From Eshraghiella sp964405265 (GTDB taxonomy: Bacteria; Bacillota; Clostridia; Lachnospirales; Lachnospiraceae), in NCBI GenBank assembly GCA_964405265.1, contig CAYONC010000001.1, positions 1 to 64,000 on the forward strand: a stretch of DNA of 64,000 bases, in the 5' to 3' direction. The notes under the pieces were generated by a model. That model did no database searches and was not told the DNA's origin. It saw only the letters and a program-made list of their open reading frames with translations. Below, one piece after another: positions 16,438 to 25,202 of the stretch. Within the stretch, counting starts at the first letter, position 1. Each line of letters opens with the position of its first letter. The translations under genes and the position numbers were made by a program.

Positions 16438-17979
16438 TTAAACAGGCATATTTCCATGTTTTTTCGGAATCCTGGTCCGAGACTTCTGCCTGAGCATTTC
16501 AAAAGCGGAGGTAATACGTTCCCTCGTTTCATCAGGCCGTATCACTTCATCCACATAACCCCTTGAGGCAGCTATATACGGATTCATAAACATATCTTCA
16601 TATTCTGTAATTGCCTCCGCCCGCGCAGCTTCAGGGTCTTCTGCTTCTTCTATCTTCTTTTTCGCAATTATGTTAACGGCTCCCTCTGCCCCCATAACCG
16701 CAATCTGAGCTATTGGCCATGCAAACACAAAATCTGCTCCCATACCCTTACAATCCATGGCAATATATGCACCTCCGAAGGCTTTACGGAGTATAACGGT
16801 TACCATCGGGACTGTTGCCTGGCCATATGAATAGAGAAGCTTGGCACCGTGACGTATTATTCCGCTGTATTCCTGACTCTTTCCGGGTAAAAATGCCGGT
16901 ACATCAACAAGCGTAAGTATCGGAATGTTAAAACAGTCACAAAAACGGACAAAGCGTCCTCCCTTGTCACCTGCATTGTAATCAAGTGCTCCTGCAAGAT
17001 AATCCGGCTGATTGGCTACCACTCCCACGGTCTGTCCGTCCATGCGCATAAAACCTACAATAATATTCATGGCAAATCCGCTCTGAACCTCCATGAAACT
17101 GTCCTTATCGGCAAGTTCTTCTATTACCTCATGCATATCGTACGAAACCTTGGCATTAGGAGATACAATGTCACGCAGCCTTTTGTGATAATATTTTTTA
17201 ACCGGTTCTACATAAGGAGGCTTTTCTTCAAAATTTTCCGGAAGGTATGAAAGAAGCCGTCTTACTCCTTCAAGACAAGACTCATCATCCGGATATACGA
17301 AATGTGCAACACCACTCTTTGTGGCATGCACGTCAGCACCTCCAAGCTCCGCAGTTGTTACGATTTCACCCGTTACCTCTTTAATAACCTTAGGTCCGGT
17401 CAGATACATCTGTCCGTTCTGCTCCGTCATGAATATATAATCGCACAATGCCGGGGCATAACAGGCACCGCCTGCACATGGTCCCATTATAACAGCTATC
17501 TGCGGTGCAATACCTGACATCTGTGTATGCTTTCTGAACATATAAGCATATCCGTTAAGGCTGTCTATTCCTTCTTCTATTCTTGCTCCGCCGCTGTCAT
17601 TAATTTCTATAAATGGTGCCTTGGCATCCATTGCCATATCCATTATATTGCATATTTTACGGGCATGATACTCTCCAAGAGCACCGCCTCCGACGGTAAA
17701 ATCCTGTGAGGATGCGAAAACTATTCTTCCGTTTACCTTACCGTATCCGGTCACCACGCCGTCACCGGGGAGTTTTTTCTTCGACATTCCAAAATCAGTG
17801 CATCTTGACTCCATAAGGGAATTTACCTCCACAAATGTTCCTTCATCAAAAAGCACTGCCAGTCTTTCCCTTGCAGTCATTTTTCCTTTTTCATGCTGTT
17901 TGTCAATACGGGGCTGCCCACCGCCCATATAAGCTTTATTCCTTTTGGAATCAAGCTCCTCTAACTTTTCATCCCACAT
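16438..17979 (-). CDS. Acyl-CoA carboxylase carboxyltransferase (PccB/MmdA type), last gene of the acyl-chain operon
   Basis: The 513-residue protein has the duplicated crotonase-like fold of biotin-dependent carboxyltransferases: N-terminal half with SQDFTVGGGALGEYHARKI and NDSGGARIEEG, C-terminal half with DVPAFLPGKSQEY and RKAFGGAYIAM. Family members move CO2 between biotin and propionyl- or acetyl-CoA, or decarboxylate methylmalonyl-CoA with Na+ export. No biotin carboxylase, BCCP or decarboxylase membrane subunit is in the window, so partners must be encoded elsewhere. Its ATG overlaps the fabD stop (TGATG). In this operon it most plausibly supplies malonyl- (or methylmalonyl-) CoA to FabD. 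Confidence 0.85.
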   Translation of the reverse strand: MWDEKLEELDSKRNKAYMGGGQPRIDKQHEKGKMTARERLAVLFDEGTFVEVNSLMESRCTDFGMSKKKLPGDGVVTGYGKVNGRIVFASSQDFTVGGGALGEYHARKICNIMDMAMDAKAPFIEINDSGGARIEEGIDSLNGYAYMFRKHTQMSGIAPQIAVIMGPCAGGACYAPALCDYIFMTEQNGQMYLTGPKVIKEVTGEIVTTAELGGADVHATKSGVAHFVYPDDESCLEGVRRLLSYLPENFEEKPPYVEPVKKYYHKRLRDIVSPNAKVSYDMHEVIEELADKDSFMEVQSGFAMNIIVGFMRMDGQTVGVVANQPDYLAGALDYNAGDKGGRFVRFCDCFNIPILTLVDVPAFLPGKSQEYSGIIRHGAKLLYSYGQATVPMVTVILRKAFGGAYIAMDCKGMGADFVFAWPIAQIAVMGAEGAVNIIAKKKIEEAEDPEAARAEAITEYEDMFMNPYIAASRGYVDEVIRPDETRERITSAFEMLRQKSRTRIPKKHGNMPV

Positions 17980-18902
17980 CAGTTTACGCCTTCCAAATCT
18001 TCTACCGTGCTGATTGCAACAGCTTTTTTACTGCGGTCTATTCTCTTCATAAATCCTGTGAGTGACTGTCCCGGACCTATTGAATAGAACGTCTCAACGC
18101 CGTATTCAATCATTCTGTTTATGCACTGCTCCCACCTGACAGGAGAATATACCTGCCTTGCAAGACTGTCTTTAATTCCTTCCGTCGTGGCAACAATGTC
18201 TGCTTCAACATTATTAACATATGGTATTACGGGTGCAGATATCTCTACCGTTTCAAGCTCTGATGCAAGCTTTTCCCCTGCTCCTTTAAGCATCACGGAA
18301 TGAAACGGTCCGCTTACGTTAAGAATTGATACAAGCTTTGCTCCGGCTTCTTTGAGCGGTTCAACCGCCGCCTCAACAGACTCCGTATAACCTGAAATAA
18401 CTATCTGTCCCGGGCAGTTGTAATTTGCTGCCGATACCGTTTTGCCGCTCGATGCGGTAATATCTGAACATATGCTGTCGATAACGGTGCTGTCAAGACC
18501 GATTACCGCTGCCATGGTGCCTTTTCCGGCAGGCACTTCCGTTTCCATGTATATGCCGCGCTTTCTTACAAGCTTCATGGCATCAGCAAAATTCATAACC
18601 TTTGATGCAACAAGAGCCGCATATTCACCGAGACTTAACCCTGCCGTTATGTCTGCCTTAATGCCCTTCATTTCAACAGCCTTTAAAATACAACATTCTG
18701 CTGCAAGCATTGCCGCCTGTGTATATTCAGTTTTGTTAATGAGATCATTTTCCTCAAACATAATTTTTTTGAGGTCAAAATCCATACACTCATCTGCTTC
18801 ATCAATTACGGCCCTGCATTCTTCATACCTGTCATAAAAATCCCTGGCCATACCTACATATTGTGCACCCTGTCCGGGGAATATAAATGCTGTTTTTCCC
18901 AT
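17979..18902 (-). CDS. fabD: Malonyl-CoA:ACP transacylase of the acyl-chain operon
   Basis: The start at 18902 (MGKTAFIFPGQGAQYVGM) has a GAGG upstream; the longer frame to 18917 begins without one. The 307-residue enzyme loads malonyl groups onto an acyl carrier protein. It has GQGAQ, the nucleophile serine in GLSLGEYAAL and the catalytic His in GPFHSVML. The family's GHSLGE reads GLSLGE, so the residue before the serine is Leu instead of His; this is known as variable but may affect specificity. It lies between fabZ (21-nt gap) and the carboxyltransferase (1-nt overlap). Confidence 0.93.
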   Translation of the reverse strand: MGKTAFIFPGQGAQYVGMARDFYDRYEECRAVIDEADECMDFDLKKIMFEENDLINKTEYTQAAMLAAECCILKAVEMKGIKADITAGLSLGEYAALVASKVMNFADAMKLVRKRGIYMETEVPAGKGTMAAVIGLDSTVIDSICSDITASSGKTVSAANYNCPGQIVISGYTESVEAAVEPLKEAGAKLVSILNVSGPFHSVMLKGAGEKLASELETVEISAPVIPYVNNVEADIVATTEGIKDSLARQVYSPVRWEQCINRMIEYGVETFYSIGPGQSLTGFMKRIDRSKKAVAISTVEDLEGVN

Positions 18903-18923
18903 ACCATCAGTCCTCATTTCAAC

Positions 18924-19367
18924 TTATTCTGCGTAAATGGCTTCCTTATCAACCGCAGTGAACATTAATTCTCCCTTGGCCCTGACCTTTCCTTCAACGG
19001 AAACAGTCACTGAAAATGAATAAAGTCCTGCACTTCCCATTGTCTTTTTGCAGTCAATAATCATTGTATCTCCCGGTATTACCGGCTTAACAAATTTAAA
19101 ATTCTTTACCTTGAGAAGTACATATATACTTCCTTCATCCGTTCCGTCCGCTTCAATCGCAAGAGAACATGCCTGTGCGGCAGATTCAATTACGAGTACT
19201 CCCGGCATTATCGGAGCATCCGGAAAATGTCCCATGAAATATGGTTCATTTACGGATACATTTTTTAATGCCTTAACGGACTCACCCGGAACAACCTCAA
19301 GAACCTTTTCGACCATCTGAAACGGCGGTCTCTGCTTTATTCTTTTATTGATTTCAATTATATTCAT
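18924..19367 (-). CDS. fabZ: FabZ-type 3-hydroxyacyl-ACP dehydratase
   Basis: The ATG at 19367 overlaps the TGA of fabG (TGATG). The 147-residue hot-dog-fold protein carries the catalytic His in GHFPDAPIMPGVL and the catalytic Glu in VIESAAQ. It removes water from 3-hydroxyacyl-ACP to give trans-2-enoyl-ACP. Normal length and motifs indicate an active enzyme. As no enoyl reductase is encoded in the operon, its enoyl product is either reduced by a housekeeping enzyme elsewhere or kept, which is important for the type of product. Confidence 0.93.
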   Translation of the reverse strand: MNIIEINKRIKQRPPFQMVEKVLEVVPGESVKALKNVSVNEPYFMGHFPDAPIMPGVLVIESAAQACSLAIEADGTDEGSIYVLLKVKNFKFVKPVIPGDTMIIDCKKTMGSAGLYSFSVTVSVEGKVRAKGELMFTAVDKEAIYAE

Positions 19368-20101
19368 CAAAGGCTTAATCCTCCGTCAAGAACAATTACC
19401 TGTCCTGTAATATATGATGCATCATTACTGCAGAGCATCGCTACCGCACCTGCCACCTCTTCAACGGTTCCTAAACGTCCCATAGGAATGTCTTTAAGAT
19501 ATTCCGCTCTTTTTTCCTCCGGAATCTGCTCTATCATTTCCGTCATAATGAATCCCGGTGCAACTGCATTAACCTGTATTCCGTATGGTGCAAGTTCTTT
19601 TGCAAGCGTTGCGGTCATTGAATTAACCGCCCCCTTGGTTGCTCCGTATACTGACTGTCCTGCAAGTGCAAGCTTTGAACTTACTGACGATACATTAACG
19701 ATTTTTCCTGACTTCTGTTTAAACATTTTAAGCGCCGCCTGCTGACAGCAGTAAAAATATCCTTTTACATTGACATCCATGCTTCTGTCAAGTGAATCCG
19801 AATTAACCGCAAGAAGATATGCGTCATCAAGCACTCCCGCATTATTAACAAGCACGTCTATATGCCCAAAATGCTTATATGCTTCACGGAACATGTTTTT
19901 GACATCTTCCTGATTTCCGGTATTTGCCTTAACTGCAATGGCATCCTGGCCCATTTCCTTAATGGCTTCCACTACCTTCATTGCTTCCGCCTCATTGCTG
20001 TTATAATTGACAACAATATCCATGCCTTCTTTTGCAAGTCTGAGTGCACACGCCCTGCCTATTCCTCTCGATGACCCTGTTACAATCGCCGCTTTACTCA
20101 T
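19367..20101 (-). CDS. fabG: FabG-type 3-oxoacyl-ACP reductase
   Basis: The 244-residue short-chain dehydrogenase reduces 3-oxoacyl-ACP with NADPH. It shows the cofactor motif TGSSRGIGRA, the structural motif NNAG, and the catalytic Ser-Tyr-Lys with SVSS and YGATKGA. The C-terminus ITGQVIVLDGGLSL is typical for the family. It is encoded 26 nt downstream of the KS-KS gene and overlaps fabZ by 1 nt. It is one of the four chain-extension functions (KS, KR, DH, loading) in this operon. Confidence 0.94.
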   Translation of the reverse strand: MSKAAIVTGSSRGIGRACALRLAKEGMDIVVNYNSNEAEAMKVVEAIKEMGQDAIAVKANTGNQEDVKNMFREAYKHFGHIDVLVNNAGVLDDAYLLAVNSDSLDRSMDVNVKGYFYCCQQAALKMFKQKSGKIVNVSSVSSKLALAGQSVYGATKGAVNSMTATLAKELAPYGIQVNAVAPGFIMTEMIEQIPEEKRAEYLKDIPMGRLGTVEEVAGAVAMLCSNDASYITGQVIVLDGGLSL

Positions 20102-20127
20102 AATTATCCCTTTCTTATCCTGTTGTG

Positions 20128-22548
20128 TTATTCGTATTTTTTAAGAACAACTGCCGTATATGAACCGCCTGCCGCATAACTTGTTACAAGCACGTATCTG
20201 TATGCCGTTGTGTCCGAATACATTTCTGACACTTTTCCGTCTGCTAATACATATGCAGGCAGCTCTCCCATTTTGCCTGAGAGCATTAATCCTGCGTGAA
20301 CCGCAGAAAGTGTTGCGGATGCAGCTCTTGCTTCACCAATGTGATTTTTTATGTTATGTACCGGAAGTTCTTTAATTCTGCTTCCGAAAACTCTTTCATA
20401 GGAAGAAATTTCAGTTTCATCAACATTTCTGTTACCGTTTCCGAATCCCACAACCGCATCAATCTCATCAACCGATATTCCTGCATCTGCACATGCACCG
20501 GCAATCGCCTTATCCAGTGCTGCACCCGAACCCCTGATGGTTCCCACAGTTACAGGCTCATGCGTCATTGCATATCCCGCAATCTCTGCAAAAATATCTG
20601 CCTTTCTCTCCGTTGCGCCTTCTTCTGTTTCAAGCATAACCGTAACCGCACCTTCCGAAAGAACAAAGTCCCTGCCTTCCATTCTGTATGGTTCCGTATT
20701 TTCCCTGTTACCGTGAAGTCCGAGTCTGTCATAAAGAAGCTCCATTATACCGGTATTTTCATCTATACCGCTCGCCATCATCATGCTGACATCACCCGTT
20801 CTGACTACATTATATGCATAGCACAGACTCTGAAGTCCGGACTGCACACCGTTTGTCAGGGTTACATTTACTGCCTTTATTCCCGAATTAATTGAGAAAT
20901 ATCCACCTGCCGCATTATATACCGTATTCGGAAATACAAATGCACTTCCCTGATGAAGTCCGTTTTTGATAAGTCCTTCATGGAAATTAATTATATCCGT
21001 TGCCGGTCCGTCTGCCGTACCTACAATGATACCTATGTCAGCCGCATTATCATCATTAACCTCCACTCCCGCATTTTTCAGGCATGAGCGTCCTGATACA
21101 GTCTGAATCTGACTTAATTTATCCAACTTTCTATAAAATGCAAGCTTGATGTCATGTTCCTTATAATCATCTCCGGTTACCTCTGCATGAAGACTTCCGT
21201 TTTCGGCTTTTATCCCGCCGTTTTTTATGCCTTCAATATATGCTTCAATACTGTTGCCCAAAGGCGTTACCACACCTGCACCGGTCATTACCACGCGGTG
21301 GTTTTCCGGCTTTTTGATGTCTTTTGGCTCTTTTGCCACAATAACGCTTGCATTATTGCCTCCAAATGCAAAATTATTGGTCATTGCATAGCTGATTTCT
21401 TTTTCTTTTTTTACATTAGGCATAAAATCAAGTTTTCCTGCCTTTTCTTTAAGAACCTCAAGATCTTCATCCGTATATCCTATTGTAGGCGGCACGGTAT
21501 TGGTCGTGAGTGCCTTAACCGTATATACTGCCTCAACAGAGCCTGCTGCCCCGAGACAGTGTCCTACCATTGATTTGGTCGAGTCAACAGCCGTATTTTC
21601 GTTATTTCCGAAAATAGTCTGCATTGCCTGCATTTCGGTCGTATCGTTTTTATTGGTTCCCGTTGCGTGTCCATTGATATAATCTATGCTCTCAGGATCA
21701 AGCAGCGATTTTGCCAGCGCCCATTTCATGGCATTCATCTGTCCTTCGCTGTCCGGTCTCGGTGCTGTTATATGATGTGCATCCGAACTTATTCCGCCTC
21801 CGAGAATATCACAATAAATCTTAGCACCTCTTGCCATGGCGTGTTCATATGATTCAATCACAAGGACGGCTGCGCCTTCTCCAAGCGTGATTCCCTTACT
21901 CTTGTTATATGGCGAGCACGGTTCATCATCAAGTGCATGCAAAGCCGTAAAGCCGCCGAATGCAAGTGCTGAAAACGAATCCGCACCTCCGACTATAAAT
22001 GCATCACCAACGCCTGCCCTTATAAGGTCACAGGCATACTGTATGCTTATGGTACTGGCTGCACAGGCATTGCCGACATTGGTAACAACGCCTTTTGCTC
22101 CTGATATTTTAGCTATGTTATTGGCAATGGCCCCGATAGGCATTTTTATAATGTCAGACGAATCCGCATCTGACTCATTCTGCTCATATGCCGTAAAGAA
22201 TTTCTGTATGCTTATTGCACCGCCGACGCAGCTTCCTATAATGACGCCGACGCGGTCTGCATTTTTTTCATTTATCTCTATCTCTGAATCACTGAGTGCT
22301 TCCCTTGCTGCCTTTACACAGAGAAGTGACACTCTGTCCATTTTGTCTCCGTCTTCGCCTGCATCCACATCAAAATGTTCTGCCGACTCTGCTCCAAGGT
22401 GTGCATAGCACTCCGACGTATCTATCGATTTTACTTCCTTAATTCCTGAAACACCGTTAATACAGTTATTCCAGCTTTCTTCCACTGAATTACCGATTGC
22501 ATTAATCATTCCGAGACCGGTAATTACACATCTCATATTATTTCCCAT
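20128..22548 (-). CDS. Fused ketosynthase plus chain-length-factor-like protein (KS-CLF in one polypeptide)
   Basis: The 806-residue protein is two FabF-type thiolase-fold units in tandem. Unit 1 (about 1-405) has the full triad: Cys162 in GNACAAST, His294 in NGHATGT and His330 in SMVGHCLGAAGS. Unit 2 (about 417-806) has none: the Cys position is Val568 followed by Gln569 (TNGVQSG), the first His is Phe702 (GFGNGN) and the second is Glu739 (NHIGEA). An active KS with a dead partner is the arrangement of KS/CLF heterodimers in type II polyketide and aryl-polyene systems, normally two proteins; here they are fused. It would extend ACP-bound chains with malonyl units, with unit 2 shaping chain length. 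A GAGGTAA site precedes the start. Confidence 0.9.
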   Translation of the reverse strand: MGNNMRCVITGLGMINAIGNSVEESWNNCINGVSGIKEVKSIDTSECYAHLGAESAEHFDVDAGEDGDKMDRVSLLCVKAAREALSDSEIEINEKNADRVGVIIGSCVGGAISIQKFFTAYEQNESDADSSDIIKMPIGAIANNIAKISGAKGVVTNVGNACAASTISIQYACDLIRAGVGDAFIVGGADSFSALAFGGFTALHALDDEPCSPYNKSKGITLGEGAAVLVIESYEHAMARGAKIYCDILGGGISSDAHHITAPRPDSEGQMNAMKWALAKSLLDPESIDYINGHATGTNKNDTTEMQAMQTIFGNNENTAVDSTKSMVGHCLGAAGSVEAVYTVKALTTNTVPPTIGYTDEDLEVLKEKAGKLDFMPNVKKEKEISYAMTNNFAFGGNNASVIVAKEPKDIKKPENHRVVMTGAGVVTPLGNSIEAYIEGIKNGGIKAENGSLHAEVTGDDYKEHDIKLAFYRKLDKLSQIQTVSGRSCLKNAGVEVNDDNAADIGIIVGTADGPATDIINFHEGLIKNGLHQGSAFVFPNTVYNAAGGYFSINSGIKAVNVTLTNGVQSGLQSLCYAYNVVRTGDVSMMMASGIDENTGIMELLYDRLGLHGNRENTEPYRMEGRDFVLSEGAVTVMLETEEGATERKADIFAEIAGYAMTHEPVTVGTIRGSGAALDKAIAGACADAGISVDEIDAVVGFGNGNRNVDETEISSYERVFGSRIKELPVHNIKNHIGEARAASATLSAVHAGLMLSGKMGELPAYVLADGKVSEMYSDTTAYRYVLVTSYAAGGSYTAVVLKKYE

Positions 22549-22577
22549 TGTCTGTTACCTCAAAATTGTGCTTTTTC

Positions 22578-22602
22578 TCTCCTCAGGCCGTGCCTGAGGA
22601 GA
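22578..22602 (-). promoter_or_regulatory. Strong intra-operon hairpin between the ACP and KS-CLF genes
   Basis: A perfect 11-bp stem, TCTCCTCAGGC/GCCTGAGGAGA with a 3-nt loop, lies 12 nt after the acyl carrier protein stop. On the minus-strand RNA it is followed by GAAAAAG and not by a U-tract, so it is probably not a full terminator. Such hairpins behind ACP genes may protect the upstream RNA 3' end and raise ACP levels relative to the large downstream enzyme. Confidence 0.6.
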
Positions 22603-22614
22603 CCAATAAGCTTA

Positions 22615-22869
22615 TTATGCTTCCATATGTTCCATTACATATTTGCTGAGTGCTGCAATATTAACAAAATGCTCCTTGGCAACACCCGTCATCTGTACGC
22701 CGAATTCCTGATCGATTCCTGCGATAATTTCAAGAGAGTCGATTGAATCAAGACCGATTCCGTCTCCGAAAAGTTCAACATCATAATCAAGTTCTTCAGC
22801 AGGGATTCTTAAACTGTCAACAAGAATTCCTTTGATTTGCTCAGCAATCTTTGCCTGTCTTTCATCCAT
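22615..22869 (-). CDS. Acyl carrier protein (first of two in the operon)
   Basis: The start at 22869 (MDERQAKIAEQ) is chosen because AAGGAG lies 9 nt upstream; the ATG at 22890 has no such site. The 84-residue acidic protein has the phosphopantetheine attachment Ser42 in GLDSIDSLEI, and family helices II and III follow. It should carry the growing chain as a thioester. A second, different ACP is encoded at 25921, so the two may serve different partners, such as chain extension and transfer. Confidence 0.93.
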   Translation of the reverse strand: MDERQAKIAEQIKGILVDSLRIPAEELDYDVELFGDGIGLDSIDSLEIIAGIDQEFGVQMTGVAKEHFVNIAALSKYVMEHMEA

Positions 22870-22924
22870 TTTTGTATTCTCCTTGTTCATAATAAATATA
22901 TAGATTAAAGCCTGTTGGCCCTAA

Positions 22925-24442
22925 CTACCACTGAATCTCGTAAATTCTGCCGTTAAATTCATGTGACGGCGGTTCACTCAGTATTATTGTTTTTGTAACC
23001 GTCTTATAGCTCGGAAGTGTTTCATTTATCTGTTTTACCTTCTTTTTAAGGTCTGCCTCAATATCGGCATGTTCTTTTCCTTCATAGTATACCATATCAG
23101 GCAAAATCTCAATCGCAATTAACGGTCTTCCTCTGAGGGAATCTTCTTTTATCCTGCAGTCCTTAATGCCTTCCGCTTTCATAAATGTGTTCTGAAGTTC
23201 TTCCGGTGATATATTCTCTCCGTTCGGAAGAATGATAAGATTCTTTCTGAGACCTGTAATATGAAGGTATCCCGAATCATCAAACTCTCCGGCATCACCG
23301 GTTTTAAGCCAGCCGTCTTCTGCGAACATTTCGCGGGTTTTCTCCGGTTCTCCGTAATAGCCTTTCATCACGACATCACCGCGCACCTGAATCTCACCAT
23401 TTTCTATACGTACTTCAGTTCCCGGATACACCCTTCCGATTGAGTCCGGAAACGCATCCATATCAACATTACCTGATACTATTCCTGAAGCCTCCGTAAG
23501 CCCGTATCCGACAAGCAGCTTAATACCGTATGACTCCGCCTGCTTTACAAGCTTCGGATGACAATATGCACCTCCGCATATCATCGTCTCTATTCCGTCA
23601 AGAAATCCGCTTCCTTTTATCTTGGCTACGGCAAGCACCATCTCCGCAAGTCCCGGCACCAGTGTAAGTATTGTAGGCTTCATAGCCGGTATGTCAAAAA
23701 TTATATTACTCATATCCTCACATGCATATACGAGTGCTCCCGTGTAAATACATGTAAGCAGTCCCCTTATTGCACCGAATACATGTGACAGCGGAAGAAT
23801 CGCAACGGTCGTCTGGTTGTATGTATGCCCCGGAATAAACAGTCCGTTATGTGCCGCCCTCATTATCCCGCCATGGCTCAGCATGGCACCATGAGGCTTT
23901 GCCGGATTGTCACTGACTGAAAAGCATATTACGGCTGTATCATTTTTGTCCACGTCAGCCGACGGTGACATCGTATCCGCCGTATCATATATGTTAAACA
24001 CACGTGTATTCTGTCCCTTAACGACATTTTCATAGCCTTCTGCCGCAAACAGTCCTTTTATGTCAAACCTCTCTATAAGTCCTGCAAGTATCTCCGGTGT
24101 TACGGCCTTTTCTGCCGACGGTATCATTATTACCGTACATCCCGCCGTCGGTATTGCCATATACAGCTCCATTGAATACATGCTGTTAGGTGCAAGTACC
24201 GCTATTATGTCACCTTTTTTGAAGCCCTGTTCATACAGAAATGTTCTTCTGCATGCAATTCTGTCATACAGCTGTCCGTATGTTATGGTTTCCTTCATAT
24301 CACTTACAGCCGGCTGTCCGGAGTAACGCGTCCTGCACATTTCAAGAAGCTCACACATTGTGTCATACAAAGGAAGCTTTTCCAATATGTCCGGTTCTAT
24401 AAGTTTTTCAAAGTATTCTTTTTGTTCTGATGAATAATTCAT
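22925..24442 (-). CDS. AMP-ligase (ANL superfamily) protein with altered catalytic motifs
   Basis: The 505-residue protein has the fold of acyl-CoA/acyl-ACP synthetases: core 4 LVGYGLTEASG, core 7 WLKTGDAGEFDDSGYLHITG and a hinge LRKNLIILPNGENISPEELQ are clear. Two usual catalytic elements differ. The P-loop SGTTGxPKG reads SVSDNPAKPHG, and the C-terminal lysine that drives adenylation is Arg499 (NGRIYEI). It may therefore be weak or changed in the adenylation step, or act as an acyl-binding partner. In aryl-polyene clusters an AMP-ligase homologue primes the ACP. It overlaps the upstream PlsC gene by 4 nt (ATGA) and precedes the ACP by 55 nt. Confidence 0.85.
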   Translation of the reverse strand: MNYSSEQKEYFEKLIEPDILEKLPLYDTMCELLEMCRTRYSGQPAVSDMKETITYGQLYDRIACRRTFLYEQGFKKGDIIAVLAPNSMYSMELYMAIPTAGCTVIMIPSAEKAVTPEILAGLIERFDIKGLFAAEGYENVVKGQNTRVFNIYDTADTMSPSADVDKNDTAVICFSVSDNPAKPHGAMLSHGGIMRAAHNGLFIPGHTYNQTTVAILPLSHVFGAIRGLLTCIYTGALVYACEDMSNIIFDIPAMKPTILTLVPGLAEMVLAVAKIKGSGFLDGIETMICGGAYCHPKLVKQAESYGIKLLVGYGLTEASGIVSGNVDMDAFPDSIGRVYPGTEVRIENGEIQVRGDVVMKGYYGEPEKTREMFAEDGWLKTGDAGEFDDSGYLHITGLRKNLIILPNGENISPEELQNTFMKAEGIKDCRIKEDSLRGRPLIAIEILPDMVYYEGKEHADIEADLKKKVKQINETLPSYKTVTKTIILSEPPSHEFNGRIYEIQW

Positions 24443-25194
24443 TTCTGTTCCCTCTTGCCAAGAACCTCATCCAGTTTTGCCTGTATCCTGCCTTTAACAA
24501 GCTCACAGACTTCTTTTCTGTTCATGTCCCTGTATTCTTCATATAAAACAGGCTCAAGATAATGTACCTCTGTAACAACCTTTTTCAGTGAATTGCCGTT
24601 AAGACCCTTCCATGAATCTATTATTGCAACCGGTACAATCGGAGTCTTTGAATCCATTGAGCTTCTGAAGCATCCGGCATTAAACGGAAGCAGGGTATTT
24701 TTGTTATCACCCCATTTTCCTTCCGGAAAAATCAGACACCTTCCGCCGTCAGCCAGCTTTTTTTCAAGCTCTTTAAATGTCTTAAGCTGTTCACGCGGAT
24801 TCTCAAGATCCAGAAGAAATCCTCCCGTCAGCTCAACAACCTGTTTTGCAACAACTCTTCCGCCCTGTTTCTTCTCCATCAACACACCGCACGGTGTCTT
24901 CTGATCCGTAAGTATGCCAATAGCATCATACTTTCCCTGATGGTTGGAATACAGAACATATCCGCCCTCCTCCGGAAGATTTTCCCTTCCGAAGTACATG
25001 GTTTTTACCCTTCCTCGGCGTTTCATGTGATTCATTATTACCTTTGCAAGTTTAAACCGTTTTTCAGCATTGTATTTTTCGGGATGTTTCATGTAATATC
25101 CCGACTGCATCACTATACGCGGCACAAAAACGAAGCTTGTACCCGCAACATAATAAAAACGTCCCAACCCTATACTGCTCGTACTTCTCTCCAT
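24439..25194 (-). CDS. PlsC-type lysophospholipid acyltransferase (first downstream copy)
   Basis: The 251-residue protein is an LPLAT/AGPAT-family acyltransferase. It has the HX4D catalytic motif in SNHQGKYDAIG, the phosphate-binding FPEGKW motif and a hydrophobic N-terminal segment. These enzymes move acyl groups from ACP or CoA to a glycerol-phosphate or other acceptor at the membrane. It overlaps the AMP-ligase gene by 4 nt. A second PlsC of the operon (26159-26791) is only distantly alike, so the two may act on different positions of one lipid. An unrelated housekeeping-type copy is at 62663. Confidence 0.88.
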   Translation of the reverse strand: MERSTSSIGLGRFYYVAGTSFVFVPRIVMQSGYYMKHPEKYNAEKRFKLAKVIMNHMKRRGRVKTMYFGRENLPEEGGYVLYSNHQGKYDAIGILTDQKTPCGVLMEKKQGGRVVAKQVVELTGGFLLDLENPREQLKTFKELEKKLADGGRCLIFPEGKWGDNKNTLLPFNAGCFRSSMDSKTPIVPVAIIDSWKGLNGNSLKKVVTEVHYLEPVLYEEYRDMNRKEVCELVKGRIQAKLDEVLGKREQK

Positions 25195-25202
25195 ATTTTC
25201 TC

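Noticed and set aside
20128..22548. Two separate KS genes with a sequencing error joining them
   Set aside because: The linker around residues 405-417 is in frame, without an internal start codon with ribosome binding site; a fusion is the simpler reading, though the raw reads should be checked.
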